Below are positions 1 through 8,538 of a DNA stretch of 11,235 nucleotides, piece after piece. The notes beneath the pieces are model-generated. The model had not been told where the DNA came from. It saw only the letters and a list, made by a program, of their open reading frames with translations, and did not search any database. The stretch covers positions 1 to 11,235 of the forward strand of contig JABISU010000251.1 of NCBI GenBank assembly GCA_018700255.1. Direction: 5' to 3'. Position numbers and translations under genes: made by a program. Positions within the stretch are counted from its first letter, which is position 1; each line of letters starts with the position of its first letter. Source of the stretch: Flavobacteriales bacterium (lineage in GTDB: Bacteria > Bacteroidota > Bacteroidia > Flavobacteriales > UA16).

Positions 1-1
1 A

Positions 2-1540
2 TTAATGGCATAAAGAAAGTTCTACAGGAGAGTTTAATGAGATGAAATCGTGAGCACTTTCAATAAATGGAGACATATAGGCATCCTCTTCTAAGAATGG
101 TATCTCAGCTCTAAAGGCATCTTGTAGCTTTTGAAGTTTCGGAGACATTTTACCTAGGCCTGCAAGTTGACCTAAGTCTGAAGCTTGAGCCGCACATAAC
201 GCCTCGATAGCAAGCACCTGCTCAGCTTGTTCTATTACTTGCCAAAGCTTAAGAGCCGCATTCGCACCCATACTTACGTGATCCTCTTGCCCGTTAGAAC
301 TGTCTGCGTTATCAGCAGAACTAGGAGTAGTAAGTTGTTTGTTGAGAGAAACAAGACTGGCCGCCGTGTATTGGACAATCATCAAGCCAGAGTTAAGGCC
401 GGGATTTTTCGCGAGAAAAGCCGGTAGATTACGAGTACCACTCATAAGCTTGAAGACTCTGCGTTCTGAAATAGAAGCTATCTCATGAACGGCAAGAGTA
501 AGTCTGTCGAGGGTAAGTGCTAAAGGTTGACCGTGAAAATTTCCTCCCGAAACAACCTTGTCTTCGTCTGGAAAAACAAGCGGGTTATCTGTTACAGCAT
601 TTATCTCGTTCTCGAACAAATCTCTTGCCTCTATAAAAACATCAAAGGAAGCTCCATGAACTTGAGGGATGCATCTGAAAGAATATGGATCTTGAACATG
701 AGTTCTAGGAGATTTCATTTTTTCAGATCCGTCTATCCAATCTCTTACAGAAGCAGCTACATCCATAGCTCCCTCCTGATTTCTGACTCTATGAATATCG
801 TTGTCAAATGGCGACTCTAGCCCACTCCATGACTCTAAAGACCAAGCTCCAATAGCATTAGCCCACTCCATAAGATTATCTATACGCAACATAGAAGCCA
901 CGCCATAGCTGAGCATAAGTTGGGTTCCATTAATAAGCGCAAGACCTTCTTTAGGCCCCAGAAGTAATTTCTTCCATCCGAATTCTTTTAAGGCCTCTGA
1001 AGCGTGAACTGGTTCTCCTCCACGAATACTGACCTCTCCCTCTCCTATCATAGGAATTACAAGGTGAGAAAGTGGAGCTAGATCACCGGAAGCTCCAAGT
1101 GAACCTTGACATGGAACGATAGGAATAACGTCACTGTCAAGAAAATCTAAAAGCCTTTCAATAGTTAGTGGATTGACAGCGGAATGACCTTGGCCTAAAG
1201 CCTTTGCTTTAAGAAGAAGCATCATCCTCACGATAAAATCAGGGACATCATCACCTACTCCACAAGCATGGGAAATGAGGATTTTATACTGCAGTTCTGA
1301 AAGTTTATCATCTGGAATTCTAGTGTTAGCGAGTGACCCAAATCCCGTATTCACACCGTATAAAGTGACGTTTTTTTTAGCAATTCTATCCGCTAAATAT
1401 GCATGACATTTCTCCACTCTTTCCTTCACATCTGGTGACATATCAGATATGAATTCACCTGAATCGAAATTAGGCAAACGATTATATACATCCTCGAGCG
1501 TCCACCACTCGGAATCCACCATAAAATTATCCGCTTTCAT
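2..1540 (-). CDS. hutH: Histidine ammonia-lyase (histidase)
   Basis: This enzyme removes ammonia from L-histidine to give trans-urocanate, the first step of histidine catabolism in the cytoplasm. The protein has 512 residues from the chosen ATG, the usual size of bacterial HutH. It carries the Ala-Ser-Gly triplet (150-152, within GSLGASGDLAPL) that cyclises into the MIO electrophile. The catalytic tyrosine lies in YGVNTGFG (Y61), followed by SGGNFHG and the QEDH motif (418-421). A Ser-His pair at about 90-91 (ISHACGVG) fits histidine rather than tyrosine or phenylalanine specificity. The stop codon is at 2-4, so the gene is complete. An in-frame GTG at 1579 would add 13 residues but leave only 21 bp to the divergent peptidase gene; I prefer ATG 1540, without a clear ribosome-binding site for either. 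No hutU, hutI or hutG is visible; in Bacteroidota these may lie elsewhere. Confidence 0.95.
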   Translation of the reverse strand: MKADNFMVDSEWWTLEDVYNRLPNFDSGEFISDMSPDVKERVEKCHAYLADRIAKKNVTLYGVNTGFGSLANTRIPDDKLSELQYKILISHACGVGDDVPDFIVRMMLLLKAKALGQGHSAVNPLTIERLLDFLDSDVIPIVPCQGSLGASGDLAPLSHLVIPMIGEGEVSIRGGEPVHASEALKEFGWKKLLLGPKEGLALINGTQLMLSYGVASMLRIDNLMEWANAIGAWSLESWSGLESPFDNDIHRVRNQEGAMDVAASVRDWIDGSEKMKSPRTHVQDPYSFRCIPQVHGASFDVFIEARDLFENEINAVTDNPLVFPDEDKVVSGGNFHGQPLALTLDRLTLAVHEIASISERRVFKLMSGTRNLPAFLAKNPGLNSGLMIVQYTAASLVSLNKQLTTPSSADNADSSNGQEDHVSMGANAALKLWQVIEQAEQVLAIEALCAAQASDLGQLAGLGKMSPKLQKLQDAFRAEIPFLEEDAYMSPFIESAHDFISLNSPVELSLCH

Positions 1541-1600
1541 ATCGGCAAGATACCGCTGGTTCGTGTTAACTTGGCTCACTATTATTCAACAGTTATATAC

Positions 1601-2932
1601 ATGAAATTTCTGCTCACTTGTTTAGCGACTTTGGCCTTGCAGCCTATTCTTTTAGGACAAACTACTAGCTCCATCGACTTCACCGAATTCGACCTCGATA
1701 ACGGTCTCCACGTAATTCTTCACGAGGATCATTCCACTCCAATCGTTGCCGTTACAGTTATGTATCATGTGGGATCTAAAAATGAAGATCCTTCTAAAAC
1801 GGGAATGGCACATTTTTTTGAACACCTTCTTTTTGAAGGTTCTGAAAACATAGAACGAGGAGAATTCGACCACTATGTAGAAAATGCTGGTGGAGTTCTT
1901 AACGCGAACACATCACAAGACCGCACATTTTATTACGAGTTGCTACCATCTAATCAACTCGAACTAGGGCTTTGGTTAGAATCTGAAAGAATGCTTCACG
2001 CGAAGATTCAGCAGATAGGAATCGACACTCAAAATGAAGTCGTTAAAGAAGAAAAACGCCAAAGAGTGGATAACCAACCCTATGGTTCAATGCTTGCAGA
2101 AACTATGGACGCCTGCTATGACGTACACCCATATCAGTGGACTCCAATTGGATCTATGGACCACTTAGACGCTGCTACTCACGAGGATTTTATGGATTTT
2201 TACGATACATTCTATGTGCCTAATAATGCCACACTAAGTATCGCTGGTGATCTTAATACAGATGAAACTAAGGCTCTTGTAAGTAAATACTTCTCTGGAA
2301 TTCCAAAGGGCAAGAAATCTATTCCACGCCCTACTGAGATAGAACCCCTAAGAACAGAGGAGCGCAGAAGCGTCGTTTATGGAAAAGATCGTCTGCCAGT
2401 AGTTATCCAAGCCTACCCCATCCCAGCTCAAGGCACCCCTGACTACTACGCCGTAGATTTACTTAATCAAGTCCTCTCAGGTGGTGCTTCTAGCAGACTC
2501 AACAAAGCTGTTGTCGACGAAAAGCAATTGGCTCTTTATTGTGGTGCATTCAGCTTTGGTTTAGAAAATCCAGGAGTAACATTTGCGTTTGCAATGGTTA
2601 ATATGGGAGTAGAGCCATTAGAAGTTGAAGAGGCGATGAATGAGGAGATTGAAAACATGAAAAAAGACCTTATTTCCGAGAGAGAGCTCCAGAAACTTAA
2701 AAACCAAATCGAATCTCAGTTCGTCTCAGCAAACTCTACAATGGCAGGAATCGCCGAGGAACTTGCAAACTATCACACTTACTACGGCGATGCGAATCTC
2801 ATAAACACCGAAATAGATCGATACTTAGCTGTCACCCCTGAAGACATTCGTCAAGCAGCGAAAACATACTACAAACCGGATGCCCGCGCCACCATCTATT
2901 TCCTTTTCCAGGATGACAATAACAAAGACTAA
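1601..2932 (+). CDS. M16 family zinc metallopeptidase, active subunit
   Basis: This is a pitrilysin/insulinase-type peptidase of 443 residues, the size of a single two-domain M16 subunit. It begins with a hydrophobic signal peptide (residues 1 to about 20), so it is exported. The zinc-binding HxxEH motif is intact (H71, E74, H75 in HFFEHLLFEG) and the distal glutamate ligand is probably E151 in the NEVVKEEKRQR segment. The C-terminal half has the usual GGASSRL...LALY region. An upstream in-frame TTG (1571) would put ten polar residues before the signal peptide, so ATG 1601 is the better start. It is followed after 21 bp by a second M16 gene lacking the zinc motif, so the two are expected to form a heterodimeric protease in the periplasm or at the outer membrane, like other active/inactive M16 pairs. 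The substrate cannot be told from sequence. Confidence 0.93.
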   Translation: MKFLLTCLATLALQPILLGQTTSSIDFTEFDLDNGLHVILHEDHSTPIVAVTVMYHVGSKNEDPSKTGMAHFFEHLLFEGSENIERGEFDHYVENAGGVLNANTSQDRTFYYELLPSNQLELGLWLESERMLHAKIQQIGIDTQNEVVKEEKRQRVDNQPYGSMLAETMDACYDVHPYQWTPIGSMDHLDAATHEDFMDFYDTFYVPNNATLSIAGDLNTDETKALVSKYFSGIPKGKKSIPRPTEIEPLRTEERRSVVYGKDRLPVVIQAYPIPAQGTPDYYAVDLLNQVLSGGASSRLNKAVVDEKQLALYCGAFSFGLENPGVTFAFAMVNMGVEPLEVEEAMNEEIENMKKDLISERELQKLKNQIESQFVSANSTMAGIAEELANYHTYYGDANLINTEIDRYLAVTPEDIRQAAKTYYKPDARATIYFLFQDDNNKD

Positions 2933-2953
2933 GTTCGAAGAAATACTAAGAAA

Positions 2954-5056
2954 ATGAAGACTTTAAAAAACATATTCGTAATAGCACTATCATTCGCAAT
3001 AACTTCTACTGCAACTCTCGCCCAAGTCGATAGAAGCCACGCTCCAGAAGCTGGCCCAGCACCCACTATTGAACTTGGTGAATCGACCATGCTTAAGTTG
3101 GCAAATGGAATCCAACTTATTGTTGTCGAGAATCATAGACTACCTAAAGTTAGTTGGACTTTATCGCTTGAGCATAAGCCAATATTCGAGGGTAATAAAG
3201 CCGGGATGTTAGATCTTTTCGGAGACCTTATGCAGTCTGGAACTTCTTTAAAATCTAAAGCAGAACTTGACGAAGCTGTGGATTTCATAGGTGCATCTTT
3301 AAGTGCTAGCGATAAAGGAATCCGTGGCTCTTCTCTAACAAAACATACAGATGAATTCCTCAGCATAATGGCTGAGGTTATACTTAGTCCTTCTTTTCCA
3401 GAAAGCGAATGGGAGCGCCTAAGAACACAAGCTCTTTCAGGACTACTCGCTTCTGAGAACTCGCCTTCGGATATCTCTGACGCCCTTACTCGAACAATCA
3501 ACTTCACGAACAACCATCCATATGGTGAGATAACCACGGCAGAGACATTAGGCTCCATCACCCGAGAGGATTTTCAGAACTACCACAGCACGTATTTCCA
3601 CCCTAACAATGCTTACTTAGTTGTCGTGGGAGATATTGATTCAAGCATCGCTTTTGAAAAAGCGAACAAGTATTTCGGTGATTGGGAAAGAGCCGCTATA
3701 CCTTACAAACGTTGGGACTTACCTGATAGACCTAGGGATATTCGCGTCTGTCTTGCTCCTGTCGAAGGGGCAGTCCAAACCTCTATAAAGGTCACCCACA
3801 TCATAAATATGCCTCCAGGCCATAAAGATGCTATAGCAGCATCTGTGATGAATAGCATCCTTGGAGGAGGAGCTTTCTCGGGAAGACTGATGCAGAACCT
3901 ACGAGAAGATAAAGCCTTTACTTATGGCGCTCGCTCAAGCTTCTCTAATGATCCACTTGTAGGAACGTTTACAGCTTACGCCGATGTAAGAAATGAAGTC
4001 ACCGATAGCGCAATCGTAGAATTACTTTACGAAATCAAACGAATCACAATAGAACTTGTAGACAGTGCTTCTCTTGCTGTAACTAAAAATTATATGAGCG
4101 GCAGTTTCGCACGCACTCTAGAAAACCCCAATACGGCAGCTTGGTTTGCTCTTAATATTAAACGCTACAAGCTCCCTGAGGACTATTACTCTACCTACCT
4201 TCAAAAGCTCTCAGAAATTACTATTGAAGATGTATCTAGAGTCGCTAAGAGACACCTCCGCCCAGACCAAATAAACATTGCTTGCGTTGGAAATCCCTCG
4301 ATAACAGAATCACTAAGACAATTCTCAACTTCTGGAATAGTAGAGCTTTACGACGCATACGGCCGCCCTTTAATAGAACGGTCCCCTGCAGCAGAAGGGG
4401 TTACAGCAAATAGTGTGATAACCGCCCATTACGATGCTCTAGGCGGAGTAAAAGCATTCTCTAAGCTCAAAGGAGTTCAGCTCAACGGCTCCGTGGAAAT
4501 GCCTGGCGGCATGAACCTCCAATTTTCTCAAACGAAAAATTACAATAAGAAAGCGCGCGGCGCAAGGACCGCCATGAGTATGAGCGGATATGACATAATG
4601 GTTAATGTAGTCACTGATAAAGGAGGCTTCTCTGAGCAAATAGGTTCCAAATCCATATACGATGGCTCTGAACTTATTCGCGTTCAATGGGAAGAACTCG
4701 ACCCAGTATTTATGCTTCACGCATCAGAAAAAGGCATAACCACAGATCTTCAAGGCGTAGAAGAAATCAATGGAGTTAAATACCACGTTATTTCATTCTC
4801 CCTTGATGAGTCTGTCAACATGACTTGCTATTTCGACTTTAATCTAGAAACCCTATCGTTTTCTAAATCGACTATCGACGGGCCTGATGGGCCTACAACC
4901 ACTACTACTACTTACAACAAATACATCGAGTACGAGAACGGACTTTCATTCCCAATTGAGGTTATTACTCTTGTCGGACCTAAACAAATGTCAACTCGTT
5001 TAGGTTCAATCACTATCAACCCAGAGATCGACACATCAATCTTTAAACTCGACTAA
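2954..5056 (+). CDS. M16 family peptidase-like protein, inactive subunit with C-terminal LolA-like extension
   Basis: This is a 700-residue exported protein with a signal peptide (1 to about 24, ending in TLAQ). Residues about 40-460 form an M16 two-domain unit. Where the partner gene has HxxEH, this one reads D87-L-F-G90-D91 (MLDLFGDLMQSGT), so the zinc site and catalytic glutamate are gone. The C-terminal M16 region (GGGAFSGRLMQNLRED...TYGARS) is well kept, which suggests a substrate-binding or structural role. Residues about 475-700 are an extra beta-rich domain, starting near YDAYGRPLIERS and GVTANSVITAHYDALGG. It resembles the LolA/outer-membrane lipoprotein-sorting fold found at the end of Bacteroidota M16 proteins; the fold assignment is from memory of the family. 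It lies 21 bp after the active subunit and 1 bp before ftsE, so they are probably co-transcribed. Confidence 0.9.
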   Translation: MKTLKNIFVIALSFAITSTATLAQVDRSHAPEAGPAPTIELGESTMLKLANGIQLIVVENHRLPKVSWTLSLEHKPIFEGNKAGMLDLFGDLMQSGTSLKSKAELDEAVDFIGASLSASDKGIRGSSLTKHTDEFLSIMAEVILSPSFPESEWERLRTQALSGLLASENSPSDISDALTRTINFTNNHPYGEITTAETLGSITREDFQNYHSTYFHPNNAYLVVVGDIDSSIAFEKANKYFGDWERAAIPYKRWDLPDRPRDIRVCLAPVEGAVQTSIKVTHIINMPPGHKDAIAASVMNSILGGGAFSGRLMQNLREDKAFTYGARSSFSNDPLVGTFTAYADVRNEVTDSAIVELLYEIKRITIELVDSASLAVTKNYMSGSFARTLENPNTAAWFALNIKRYKLPEDYYSTYLQKLSEITIEDVSRVAKRHLRPDQINIACVGNPSITESLRQFSTSGIVELYDAYGRPLIERSPAAEGVTANSVITAHYDALGGVKAFSKLKGVQLNGSVEMPGGMNLQFSQTKNYNKKARGARTAMSMSGYDIMVNVVTDKGGFSEQIGSKSIYDGSELIRVQWEELDPVFMLHASEKGITTDLQGVEEINGVKYHVISFSLDESVNMTCYFDFNLETLSFSKSTIDGPDGPTTTTTTYNKYIEYENGLSFPIEVITLVGPKQMSTRLGSITINPEIDTSIFKLD

Positions 5057-5057
5057 G

Positions 5058-5783
5058 ATGACAGACGAGATTAAGATGTCTGATTTGAATGAGTCCATCT
5101 CACCTTTAGTCATCCTGAAAGATGTCGCCCTTAATCATCAAGAACACCAAGTTCTGAGCGGCGTCAACCTTCAGATCTATCGTAGTGAATTCCTGTATCT
5201 GATAGGAAAGACAGGAAGTGGAAAGTCAAGTCTATTAAGAGCTTTATACGGGGATCTTAATCTCACAAGCGGATCAGGTGAAGTGTGCAATACTGACCTG
5301 TCCAATCTAAACAGAAGAAACGTGCACAAACTGCGTCGCAAACTCGGGATAGTATTTCAAGATTTCGGATTACTTACAGATAGGTCTGTGAGTGACAACT
5401 TGAAGTTTGCGTTAAAAGCTACTGGTTGGATTAAGAAAAATGAAATTATAAACCGAATAGACGAAGTTCTTGAGACAGTAGGCCTACCACACAAAGGATA
5501 CAAATTTCCACACGAACTATCCGGAGGAGAGCAACAGCGTGTAGCCATAGCTCGCGCCTTACTCAACTCTCCCGATTTCGTCCTTGCTGACGAACCCACC
5601 GGCAACCTCGACCCAGAAACTACAAGAGAAATCCTTACTCTTATGCACGGACTCACAACTTCTGGTTGCAGTGTTATTATGGCTACTCACGATCATGCCT
5701 CTATGGAGGAGTTTCCTGGGAAAATCTTGAAGTGTGAGGACGGTAAGGTACTCTTAGTTGAAAAAACTTATGAATCTGAATGA
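5058..5783 (+). CDS. ftsE: FtsE-like ABC transporter ATP-binding protein
   Basis: This is a 241-residue ABC ATPase without membrane segments. It has all nucleotide-binding motifs: Walker [10 protein letters not shown] (50-58), Q-loop Q101 in [10 protein letters not shown], signature LSGGEQQ (154-160), Walker B FVLADEP (174-180) with D178 and E179, D-loop NLD, and switch histidine H211 in MATHDH. The [20 protein letters not shown] and [19 protein letters not shown] stretches resemble FtsE of Flavobacteriia. FtsE pairs with the membrane protein FtsX to control peptidoglycan hydrolases at division. No ftsX is seen here, so the partner would be encoded elsewhere. ATG 5058 begins 1 bp after the preceding stop; a second ATG at 5076 is possible. 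The alternative is another MacB/LolD-type ATPase, since these subfamilies are close. Confidence 0.85.
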   Translation: MTDEIKMSDLNESISPLVILKDVALNHQEHQVLSGVNLQIYRSEFLYLIGKTGSGKSSLLRALYGDLNLTSGSGEVCNTDLSNLNRRNVHKLRRKLGIVFQDFGLLTDRSVSDNLKFALKATGWIKKNEIINRIDEVLETVGLPHKGYKFPHELSGGEQQRVAIARALLNSPDFVLADEPTGNLDPETTREILTLMHGLTTSGCSVIMATHDHASMEEFPGKILKCEDGKVLLVEKTYESE

Positions 5784-6553
5784 ATTCTGCGTCCTCTAAA
5801 AAATCGCCTAGCATCAGCGTTATCATCCCCTCTTACAATCAACTTGAGGGACTACAAAAAACAATTAAGACCTTTTCAAGCTTACGTAGAAGAGGATTAG
5901 AGTTAATCGTAGTTGATGGCGCGTCAACCGATGGCAGTTCTGAGTGGATTCATTCAAACACTTCAGATATAGATCAGATTTTAATTGAACCCGACACAGG
6001 CATTTACGATGCCATGAATAAGGGCCTTGAGTTAGCAAACGGTGACTGGGTTTGGTTTATGGGAACAGGTGATTTACCTGCATTCGAAGGTGTTAATGAA
6101 ATCTTAGAAGTGGTTGAGGGTAGTACGTGTGATTTCGAGGAACCTTCTCCTAAAATGCTTGCCTTCGGAGTTCACTTACTCGCTCCTCGTGAACCAGGAG
6201 TGCCAGAGTATTACAAACCAGTATGGGATTCCAAACTTATTTGGAGAAACACAATACACCATCAGGGAGCTATTTATTCGCGAGAGCTTTTTAAAGGCGA
6301 TGCCTATGATTTAAGGTTTAAAGTCTTAGCAGATTATCATTTGCACTTGAGGATTTGGAAGAAGGGTGTTAAGTGCTATTGTTTTCCTTCAATTATTGCT
6401 GAAGTTAGACCTGGCGGAGTCAGTAGAGACTTCTCTCTATCGCTTTATAACGAAGAAAGAACTATGAAGCGAGATGTTTTATCGGGATGGGAGAATCTGG
6501 TCCAATTGATTTGGACTAGAATGAAGTGGCTAAAGAAAAAAGTTAATGTATAA
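5780..6553 (+). CDS. Family 2 (GT-A) glycosyltransferase
   Basis: This is a 257-residue cytoplasmic or membrane-associated glycosyltransferase that would add a sugar from a nucleotide donor to a glycan or lipid acceptor. The N-terminus has the GT2 start (SISVIIPSYNQ, about 11-21) and the nucleotide-binding VVDGASTDGS (44-53). Next comes EPDTGIYDAMNKGL (70-83), characteristic of the WcaE-like GT2 branch, and TGD (96-98) takes the place of the DxD motif, as in relatives with an NSGD-type motif. No transmembrane segment is evident. Its ATG overlaps the ftsE stop in an ATGA junction, which indicates translational coupling to the ATPase. It ends the plus-strand cluster, 16 bp before the stop of a convergent glycosyltransferase gene. 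Donor and acceptor are not predictable. Confidence 0.88.
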   Translation: MNSASSKKSPSISVIIPSYNQLEGLQKTIKTFSSLRRRGLELIVVDGASTDGSSEWIHSNTSDIDQILIEPDTGIYDAMNKGLELANGDWVWFMGTGDLPAFEGVNEILEVVEGSTCDFEEPSPKMLAFGVHLLAPREPGVPEYYKPVWDSKLIWRNTIHHQGAIYSRELFKGDAYDLRFKVLADYHLHLRIWKKGVKCYCFPSIIAEVRPGGVSRDFSLSLYNEERTMKRDVLSGWENLVQLIWTRMKWLKKKVNV

Positions 6554-6569
6554 CTCTATACAACACTAA

Positions 6570-7676
6570 CTACCCCTCTAAATACTCCGTAATAAGATGA
6601 GAATCAACATCCCAATGAAGATTTTCTCTTGCAATCATACATTTTGAAAACCAAAACTCGCGTGGCTTAGAAAGAACTTCAGAAACGCCTTTAGCAATAG
6701 CTTCTGAGGTCACTTCCTTCAACACCACCCCTACTCCATTTTCCTCAACCACACGGCGGACTTCGACCATGGGACTCGCTACGATAGGCAACCCTATATG
6801 AATAAAATCGAAGAGTTTGTTAGGCAGACTGAGTAGGTAATTGGTATGAAGGCCTTTGTCTAAGGAAAGGCCAACGTCTGCTGAAGCAGTTAGTATACGT
6901 AGCTTATCATAATTTAGGCGGGGAATACAATGTAGTCTATCCTTCCACCTGGGATCATTAATTCGCTCAACAGATTCATCGAACTCGATTCCTGCTCCAA
7001 CAAGAACTAACCTTACGTCAGTCATAACAGCTAGGGCATCGACGGCATCTGAAGTGCCACGGTCTCTATCCATATATGCGCCTTGAAGAAGGAGGATGGG
7101 TAGATCTGTGGGGATACCAAACTCTAAAAATGCAGTTCGTGGAGTTAAATCCGGAACTGACTTTAAGACAGGCATATTGCGTAGGACATCAACTTTAACA
7201 CCGTAGCGCTGGCGAAACTCCTTAGCTATGGACTCGTTTACGGTGAGCATCTTACCTAACTTAGGAATGCAATATCTCTCTATAAAAAGCCAGACCTTTC
7301 TTCTCAACGGCTTCCCAGTGAGTCCAGCGGCCTCAGTAAAAAATTCATGGGAGTCATAAACTACAGGGATCTTTCTATGACGCCCCACGACAATAGACGG
7401 CAACAGCGTATCAAGATCGTTTGCCCAAATCCTATCTACCTCAGCTTTGCCTAACCATTTCAGTAATGCAAGTTGTAATTCCGCATAGAAAAGCGGTCCA
7501 GACTTGAATAACAAAGGCAAGCGTACAGCACTTCCGGGGCCATCGTAAGGAATTGATTCGGGGAGTTCCCGTCCAACTAAAATGGGCTCGTGCCCAGCGG
7601 CGATCATTGCCTCACAGGTTTTCCTTACACGTTGATCGAATGTGAGGTCGTTAGAGACAAGGACTGCAATTTTCAA
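6570..7676 (-). CDS. GT4-like (group 1) glycosyltransferase
   Basis: This is a GT-B fold glycosyltransferase of about 368 residues. The N-terminus KIAVLVSNDLTFDQRVRKT is the first strand and glycine-poor loop seen in Bacteroidota group 1 transferases. DSHEFF follows in the first Rossmann domain. The second domain has LLLQGAYMDRDRG, VLVGAG and the donor-binding segment LPNKLFDFIHIGLPIVAS, then EVRRVVEENGVGVV. The start is uncertain. A TTG at 7676 gives a natural N-terminus 7 bp after the exonuclease stop, whereas a GTG at 7721 would add 15 residues and overlap the exonuclease gene by 38 bp. The first ATG would cut off the first strand. It is the last gene of the minus-strand cluster after the E2 and exonuclease genes. 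Substrate unknown; a role in surface polysaccharide synthesis is plausible. Confidence 0.85.
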   Translation of the reverse strand: MKIAVLVSNDLTFDQRVRKTCEAMIAAGHEPILVGRELPESIPYDGPGSAVRLPLLFKSGPLFYAELQLALLKWLGKAEVDRIWANDLDTLLPSIVVGRHRKIPVVYDSHEFFTEAAGLTGKPLRRKVWLFIERYCIPKLGKMLTVNESIAKEFRQRYGVKVDVLRNMPVLKSVPDLTPRTAFLEFGIPTDLPILLLQGAYMDRDRGTSDAVDALAVMTDVRLVLVGAGIEFDESVERINDPRWKDRLHCIPRLNYDKLRILTASADVGLSLDKGLHTNYLLSLPNKLFDFIHIGLPIVASPMVEVRRVVEENGVGVVLKEVTSEAIAKGVSEVLSKPREFWFSKCMIARENLHWDVDSHLITEYLEG

Positions 7677-7683
7677 ACCCAGA

Positions 7684-8532
7684 TTATTTAAGGGTGCCCT
7701 CTTTAATTTGTTCCAAGACACGCTTCGTGTAACGAGGGAAATCTCCTTTCATCATCCATCCGAAATATCCAGGATCACGCTCAATAAGTTCCTTTACAGA
7801 AACTCCCTTATTCTTACCAAAATTGAAAACAATTACACCGTCGTCATTATATATGAGTCTTCCAGCGAGATCTGCGTTGCGAGTTCGTTGGCAGAATTTA
7901 TGGAGCTCATCCATATCTGAAGGTACAGGCCCTACTGTTTCGCCTCGGCTGTCGCTAATAGTTGCGTCAGCATATTTTTCAAGTTGATTTACAAGAATTT
8001 CTAATGTTGCGGCAGTATCGGGGTAAGCTTCGTGCGCTCCCTCGAGTTCTTTGTCGCAGTAAAATCTGTAGGCAGCTTTAAGTGTGCGTTGCTCCATTTT
8101 GTGGAAGATGTTTTGGACATCTATGAGATTTCGGCCTTCTAATCCAAAATCTACTCCAACCCTCAAAAACTCCTCAGCCAACATAGGAACGTCAAAACGG
8201 TTGCTATTAAATCCACCTAAGTCACAATTTTGAAGAAATTTCACTAACCCCGGAGCTATAGCTCCAAAGGTGTGCTTACTTTTTACATCCTCGTCATAAA
8301 CACCATGAACAAGAGAAGACTCAAGCGGAATTGGCATTTCTGGGTTTACAAGGATTCTATAATCATTCCCTGCTTTCTCTGGCTTACGCACCACAGATCC
8401 ATCAGGAGAAACCTTAATCATTGCAATTTCAACGATTCTATCCTTCCCAACTTGTACTCCAGTAGTTTCCAGGTCGAAAACTACGAGAGGCCTCTTGAGA
8501 TGTAAACTTTTGAGAGCTGCTTCTAAATCCAT
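7684..8532 (-). CDS. DEDDh 3'-5' exonuclease (DnaQ/ExoX-like)
   Basis: This is a 282-residue exonuclease of the DnaQ superfamily, expected to remove nucleotides from DNA 3' ends. The acidic residues are in place: motif I FDLETTG (D20, E22), motif II GFNSNRFDVPML (D114), and motif III AHEAYPDTAAT (H167, D172), which makes it the DEDDh subtype. The C-terminal about 55 residues (IVFNFGKNKGVSVKEL, then DPGYFGWM) resemble the small domain at the C-terminus of exodeoxyribonuclease X-like proteins. So this is probably a stand-alone repair or processing nuclease rather than a polymerase III epsilon subunit. It has an ATG start at 8532, only 6 bp after the E2 stop, so it is likely co-transcribed with E2. 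The glycosyltransferase start follows 7 bp after its own stop. Confidence 0.9.
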   Translation of the reverse strand: MDLEAALKSLHLKRPLVVFDLETTGVQVGKDRIVEIAMIKVSPDGSVVRKPEKAGNDYRILVNPEMPIPLESSLVHGVYDEDVKSKHTFGAIAPGLVKFLQNCDLGGFNSNRFDVPMLAEEFLRVGVDFGLEGRNLIDVQNIFHKMEQRTLKAAYRFYCDKELEGAHEAYPDTAATLEILVNQLEKYADATISDSRGETVGPVPSDMDELHKFCQRTRNADLAGRLIYNDDGVIVFNFGKNKGVSVKELIERDPGYFGWMMKGDFPRYTKRVLEQIKEGTLK

Positions 8533-8538
8533 CTTGTC

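Noticed and set aside
4901..4912. Four tandem ACT triplets inside a run of six threonines in the second M16 gene; possible slippage repeat.
   Set aside because: It is short, in frame and in a loop-like polar stretch; unit changes would not shift the frame.
6554..6569. Shared bidirectional terminator between the convergent glycosyltransferase genes.
   Set aside because: Only 16 bp lie between the stops and no inverted repeat with T-run is visible there.
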